A DNA stretch of 7,443 nt from Bacillota bacterium (lineage in GTDB: Bacteria; Bacillota; Clostridia; Christensenellales; Aristaeellaceae): assembly GCA_009787135.1 (NCBI GenBank), contig WRGP01000152.1, positions 1 through 7,443 on the forward strand, read 5' to 3'. A program made the translations under genes and the position numbers. Each line of letters starts with the position of its first letter. Position 1 is the first letter of the stretch. The notes beneath the pieces were generated by a model. That model did not search any database. It was not told where the DNA came from and saw only the letters and a program-made list of their open reading frames with translations. Below are positions 6,045 to 7,443 of this stretch, one piece after another.

Positions 6045-6061
6045 CTAAACTTTTTGTTTAG
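6045..6061. promoter_or_regulatory. operator dyad O1, CTAAAC-N5-GTTTAG
   Basis: Perfect 6-bp arms around TTTTT, directly upstream of the regulator's possible first ATG (6039) and downstream of the predicted transcription start. It uses the same hexamers as O2, in the opposite arm order. Likely bound by the XRE-cupin regulator; in RNA it could also fold as a small hairpin. Confidence 0.65.
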
Positions 6062-6072
6062 CCTTTCTAATA

Positions 6073-6089
6073 GTTTAGAGATGCTAAAC
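6073..6089. promoter_or_regulatory. operator dyad O2, GTTTAG-N5-CTAAAC
   Basis: Perfect 6-bp arms around AGATG, with its centre 28 bp from that of O1. It begins about 10 nt downstream of the predicted start site, a position where a bound repressor would block initiation or early elongation. Confidence 0.65.
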
Positions 6090-6104
6090 AAAAGGTCAGG
6101 CAAT

Positions 6105-6133
6105 AGTAAACCACAGATTTCGTGGATTGTCAA
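6105..6133 (-). promoter_or_regulatory. promoter of the regulator-potABCD operon
   Basis: Read on the - strand: -35 TTGACA (6133-6128, perfect), 17-nt spacer, -10 TTTACT (6110-6105, 4 of 6); TACTAT with a 19-nt spacer is an alternative. Predicted start is about 6098. The spacer holds CCAC-N7-GTGG (6111-6125). Immediately upstream are A-tracts (T5, T6 and T7 on the + strand at 6139-6143, 6146-6151 and 6158-6164), which could act as an UP element in this GC-rich genome. Confidence 0.7.
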
Positions 6134-6214
6134 CAGGGTTTTTGCTTTTTTGCGGGATTTTTTTCATCATGCAAATTCCCAAAGTACGTTCCACAGTGGA
6201 TGACCGATTTTTTC

Positions 6215-6244
6215 ATCGCACGCACAAACGCCGTTTTGTGCGAT
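6215..6244. other. hairpin with two alternative pairings beside the terminator
   Basis: CGCACAAA (6221-6228) pairs with TTTGTGCG (6235-6242); alternatively ATCGCAC (6215-6221) pairs with GTGCGAT (6238-6244). It lies just beyond the terminator in the - direction, with no T tract of its own except ATTTTTT on the far side. Role unknown; possibly a backup terminator. Confidence 0.4.
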
Positions 6245-6245
6245 C

Positions 6246-6275
6246 AAAAAAGGATGCCGTGAGGCATCCTTTTTT
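6246..6275. terminator. bidirectional intrinsic terminator
   Basis: AAAAAAGGATGCC (6246-6258), loop GTGA, GGCATCCTTTTTT (6263-6275): a perfect 13-bp stem with T6 on either strand. On the - strand it would end the transcript of the peptidoglycan-binding protein gene and insulate the regulator-pot promoter from readthrough. Confidence 0.9.
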
Positions 6276-6293
6276 GCTGGAGTCCTTTTTCCG

Positions 6294-6358
6294 CCGCTGA
6301 CCGGGCTGAGGCTTATCATAACCTCGCCACATCAGCGCGGCCATACATTCTTCAGCGG
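6294..6358 (-). other. nested inverted repeats in the 3' untranslated region
   Basis: CCGCTGA (6294-6300) pairs with TCAGCGG (6352-6358). Inside it GCTGA (6305-6309) can pair with TCAGC (6332-6336), or GAGG plus TTA (6308-6314, one bulge) with TAA plus CCTC (6319-6325). It lies between the stop codon of the peptidoglycan-binding protein gene and its terminator. It may be a structured RNA leader-less 3' element; no separate promoter was found. Confidence 0.35.
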
Positions 6359-6396
6359 TGCCCGTGGGGCACACCCGGTGCCCGTGGGGCACACCG
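6357..6396. repeat. two tandem 20-bp hairpin units
   Basis: Two copies (6357-6376 and 6377-6396) differ only in the last base. Each contains GTGCCC-GTG-GGGCAC, a 6-bp stem with a 3-nt loop. They begin four nt downstream of the stop codon of the peptidoglycan-binding protein gene on the - strand. No T tract follows directly, so they probably protect the mRNA 3' end or are REP-like repeats. Confidence 0.75.
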
Positions 6397-6400
6397 CACG

Positions 6401-7443
6401 CTATTCTCCCGACCCCCCCGTGCCCGGATCCGCGGGTGGATCCGCCGGCGGGTTTGCCGGCGGATTTGCCGGCGGATTTGCCGGTGGATTTGCCGGCGGG
6501 GGTGTGACAGTATAGCGCACCGCTTGATCGCTCCGTAAGACGATAAACGTAGCGTTGCCGGCGATGCCATCCGCGGTCAGCCCGTTATACGTTTGGAATG
6601 TGCGCACGGCCAACTCCGTATCGTCGTCAAAGGTACCCGTGGCACTCCTGGTGAAATAACCCAGACCGTTCAGCAACTGCTGCAGGTAGGTCACGTCCGC
6701 GCCGGTCATGCCCTTGGAAAGGGTACGGGTAAAGATGATGGCAGTGGGCACGGGCGTAGGTGTTGGCGTAATCGTGGGGATTGTGCCGGTATAAGGAATC
6801 GCCTTGCCGCTCGTGAGGGAAGCGATGGTGCCGCTGCCGGCCACACCGTCCGACGTCAGCCCGTTAACCGTTTGGAACGTACGCACGGCCCATTCCGTAT
6901 CCGTGTCGAAGATGCCGTAATTGGGCGTGTTGCTGAAATATTTCAGGTCGCGGAGCATTTGCTGCAGGCGGGTCACATCCGTACCGGTCATGCCCTTGGA
7001 GAGGCTGCGGGTAAATATGGTGGTCGCCCCGGGCGTCACGCCAGTATAGCGAACCGCCCTGCCGCTGAGCAAGCGGGTAAAGGTGGCGTTGCCCGCGACA
7101 CCGTCGGCGGTGAGCCCGTTGTTCGCTTGGAACACCCACACGGCCCATTCCGTCGCCGCGTCGTATTTGCCTGTTGGACCGGTACTCATATAGTTCAGGT
7201 CGCGAAGCAATTGCTGCAGATACGACACGTCCGTGCCAGACGTCTCAAAGTATAAGCTGCGGGTAAAGACGACGGGGGTCCCCGGCGTGGGCGTAGGCCT
7301 CATGGGAACAGCCTTCTCGTTCTGCAGGCGGGAGAGGGTAGCGCTGCCGGCAATGCCGTCCGCGTACAGCCCGTTATACGCCTGGAAGGTGCGCACGGCC
7401 CATTCCGTGTCCGCGTCAAAGGAACCCGTGGGCTGTTTGGTGA
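6401..7443 (-). CDS. peptidoglycan-binding repeat protein, C-terminal part
   Basis: The frame enters from the right edge (first full codon 7441-7439) and stops at TAG 6403-6401; the start, any signal peptide and any catalytic domain are outside the window. About 346 residues are visible. They hold at least four PG_binding_1-type repeats of 77-78 residues: a partial one (7443 to about 7275), then 7273-7043, 7021-6788 and 6739-6509. Each follows the pattern FTRSLSKGMTGTDV, LQQLLRDLGYF, G.FD.DTE.AVRTFQ, NGLTADGVAG.AT. Such three-helix modules bind cell-wall peptidoglycan, commonly in amidases, L,D-transpeptidases or cortex-lytic enzymes. Linkers are rich in Thr and Pro. The tail consists of four PPAN and two PPAD units and ends GTGGSGE. 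No sorting motif or membrane anchor is present, so retention would rely on the repeats. An N-terminal enzyme is possible but unseen. Confidence 0.88.
   Translation of the reverse strand, partial: TKQPTGSFDADTEWAVRTFQAYNGLYADGIAGSATLSRLQNEKAVPMRPTPTPGTPVVFTRSLYFETSGTDVSYLQQLLRDLNYMSTGPTGKYDAATEWAVWVFQANNGLTADGVAGNATFTRLLSGRAVRYTGVTPGATTIFTRSLSKGMTGTDVTRLQQMLRDLKYFSNTPNYGIFDTDTEWAVRTFQTVNGLTSDGVAGSGTIASLTSGKAIPYTGTIPTITPTPTPVPTAIIFTRTLSKGMTGADVTYLQQLLNGLGYFTRSATGTFDDDTELAVRTFQTYNGLTADGIAGNATFIVLRSDQAVRYTVTPPPANPPANPPANPPANPPADPPADPGTGGSGE
6428..6499 (-). repeat. six 12-bp units encoding PPAN/PPAD
   Basis: A nearly identical 12-bp unit (GCCGGCGGATTT type on the + strand) repeats in frame, encoding PPAN four times then PPAD twice. 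Being in frame and short, it is prone to copy-number change by slippage without breaking the gene. Confidence 0.85.

Noticed and set aside
5119..6048. 309-residue open frame on the + strand
   Set aside because: It lies antisense to potA and the XRE-cupin regulator, has no family resemblance and has a His/Arg/Ala-rich shadow composition.

Overview
This window looks like chromosomal DNA from a GC-rich Firmicute, most likely a gut-type Clostridia. That is inferred from strong AAGGAGG-type ribosome binding sites, a PotABCD polyamine importer with an XRE-cupin regulator, and a Pro/Thr-linked peptidoglycan-binding protein. No rRNA, tRNA, transposase or CRISPR array was seen, and no 16S or marker gene is present to fix the taxon.

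Layout. Positions 1-1348 run on the + strand: the 3' half of an RluA-family rRNA pseudouridine synthase, the tRNA wobble methyltransferase gene trmL, and a 69-residue single-pass membrane protein of unknown function. Positions 1349-1669 contain no protein gene but are dense with signals. On the - strand there is a consensus-like promoter (TTTACA, 18 nt, extended TGC-TATACT) whose predicted start lies at the foot of a closed stem ending in a U8 tract. This is a candidate 68-nt small RNA, with a 7-bp-arm inverted repeat and a perfect 12-bp tandem repeat upstream of its promoter.

Positions 1670-6021 (- strand) form one operon, read in the order XRE-cupin regulator, potA, potB, potC, potD. The potA/potB and potB/potC pairs overlap by four bases and use TTG and GTG starts. 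A REP-like GC palindrome sits at the potC/potD boundary and supplies the last residues of PotC. PotD carries an ordinary signal peptide with no lipobox cysteine, which is odd for a Gram-positive binding protein. A TTGACA promoter lies upstream of the regulator, followed by two GTTTAG/CTAAAC dyads in the leader that suggest autoregulation of the whole operon. The expected physiology is ATP-driven import of putrescine/spermidine, shut down by the regulator when polyamine is sufficient.

Positions 6022-6400 are intergenic: operators, promoter, a bidirectional intrinsic terminator and several further hairpins. Positions 6401-7443 (- strand) hold the C-terminal part of a secreted-type protein with at least four peptidoglycan-binding repeats and a PPAN/PPAD tail; its start is outside the window.

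The most interesting region is 1371-1618: a possible undescribed small RNA downstream of potD, carrying a 9-nt stretch complementary to the potD stop-codon region. All RNA claims rest on promoter, stem and T-tract patterns read by eye, not on folding or database searches.
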